Shown: in pieces, positions 59,177 to 59,711 of the stretch | How the letters are laid out: every line of letters starts with the position of its first letter | Numbering within the stretch: position 1 is the stretch's first letter | Assembly: GCA_035525375.1 (NCBI GenBank) | Contig: DATLEI010000121.1 | Span: 1 to 59,711, forward strand | Direction of reading: 5' to 3' | Origin: JALZBN01 sp035525375 | Lineage (GTDB): Bacteria > Actinomycetota > Acidimicrobiia > Acidimicrobiales > AC-14 | Length of the DNA: 59,711 bases | The notes under the pieces: model-generated | Database searches by the model: none | The model's input: the letters and a program-made list of their open reading frames with translations, nothing else | What the model was told of the DNA's origin: nothing | Program-made: the position numbers and the translations under genes

Positions 59177-59711
59177 GGCTCGCGGTCCTGTCGGGCCTCG
59201 CCCTCTGGGCGGGTTGCACGCTCTGGTTCTCCGAGCTGCGCTGGTTCGTCCGCCCTTCGCTCGGCGATCGACTGGGGCCGTATGGCCCCGGTGGAATGCG
59301 CCCGAAGCCGCGAGCATTGCTGCCGTCGGTGGAGTCGTTTCGTGAGGTCGTGCGGCCGTTGTGCCGGATCCTCGGCGAACGGGTTGCCAAGGGTCTTGGG
59401 GTGGGTGAAGACCTGGCCGTCCGGCTCGAGCGAACTCATTCGCCGCTCGATGTGACCGCCTTTCGGGTCCGCCAACTGGGTTGGAGTGCCCTCGGCTTCG
59501 CGGCGGGAGCGCTGCTCACCCTGGCCATGCGCCCCCCGGTAGTGATCGGCCTTCTCTTCATCTTCGGTGGAGCGGCACTGGCGTTCCTCGTGTTTGAGCA
59601 GCGCGCCGCCACGGCATCCGACGCCTGGAAGCGCCGGCTGTTCCTCGAACTGCCGGTTATCGCAGAGCAGCTGGCGATGCTGCTCTCGGCTGGATTCTCG
59701 CTCGGAGCGGC
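59173..59711 (+). CDS. tadC: TadC-like platform protein, cut by the window's right edge
   Basis: About 179 codons are visible from ATG 59173, overlapping the tadB stop. An N-terminal membrane segment, arginine-rich linker, two hydrophobic stretches (LGFAAGALLTLAM and VIGLLFIFGGAALAFLVF) and LPVIAEQLAMLLSAGFSLGA, the opening of the F domain, are present. It completes the assembly platform with TadB. The rest lies outside the window. Confidence 0.82.
   Translation, partial: MRLAVLSGLALWAGCTLWFSELRWFVRPSLGDRLGPYGPGGMRPKPRALLPSVESFREVVRPLCRILGERVAKGLGVGEDLAVRLERTHSPLDVTAFRVRQLGWSALGFAAGALLTLAMRPPVVIGLLFIFGGAALAFLVFEQRAATASDAWKRRLFLELPVIAEQLAMLLSAGFSLGA

Overview
The window looks like chromosome of a high-GC actinobacterium, most likely Acidimicrobiia or a close relative. 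The basis is the strongly GC-biased codon use, frequent GTG and TTG starts, a class II (plant-type) DAHP synthase, the order folC-ndk-mreBCD-PBP2-rodA-rne-rplU-rpmA-obg-proB, and many secreted proteins of actinobacterial type. This is inference from gene content; no database search was possible. It is mostly ordinary housekeeping chromosome with two large envelope-polysaccharide islands, one decayed integrated element and the start of a Tad/Flp pilus locus.

Layout. Positions 1-2170 are a scar: a partial small gene at the edge, a tyrosine-recombinase pseudogene broken by an amber codon just before its catalytic tyrosine, two tRNA genes (Gly-TCC, Pro-TGG), and a decayed block of a cysteine/proline repeat whose intact relative lies at 8111-8776. 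Positions 2187-6488 hold two divergent secreted VCBS-repeat proteins. Positions 6598-17685 form polysaccharide island 1 (2OG oxygenase, three methyltransferases, repeat-rich surface protein, flippase, three glycosyltransferases, sugar-phosphate transferase, O-antigen-ligase-like protein). Positions 17714-36111 are core: tig-clpP-clpX, folC, ndk, small secreted proteins, the mreBCD/PBP2/rodA elongation machinery, RNase E/G, L21, L27, Obg and proB. Positions 36170-42739 are polysaccharide island 2 (FkbM methyltransferase, flippase, GT2-GT4 fusion, GT2, polyprenyl glycosylphosphotransferase) on the minus strand. Positions 42801-48463 hold a PspA protein, a GCS2-type ligase and a three-gene minus-strand set with two solute-binding-like proteins, one carrying a VWA domain. 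Core genes resume with proA, a GT-C-like membrane protein, DAHP synthase, nadD and rsfS, then a metallopeptidase-like gene and the pilus genes cpaB-tadZ-tadA-tadB-tadC, the last cut by the window end.

How the genes work together. Each polysaccharide island contains the usual parts of a Wzx-dependent pathway: an initiating sugar-1-phosphate transferase, chain-building transferases, modifying methyltransferases and a flippase; island 1 also has a ligase/polymerase-like protein. A 31-bp sequence is found in three copies, twice between the divergent VCBS genes and once between the island-1 sugar transferase and ligase genes, which suggests that these secreted proteins and the polysaccharide pathway share a regulator or sigma factor. 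The second island and the PspA/VWA cluster sit between proB and proA, which are neighbours in many actinobacteria.

Two window-wide signals help the annotation. First, at least nine genes have a -10-like hexamer (TANNNT, or CATAAT) ending exactly six bases before the start codon, the signature of leaderless transcripts; this fixes several GTG and ATG starts. Second, many operon partners overlap by ATGA/GTGA. I saw no convincing rho-independent terminator, CRISPR array, insertion sequence or rRNA gene. The best candidates for something undescribed are the shared 31-bp motif, the solute-binding/VWA/PspA cluster, the GPCGANPC repeat surface protein with its decayed relative, and a 30-residue very basic protein at 54706-54798.
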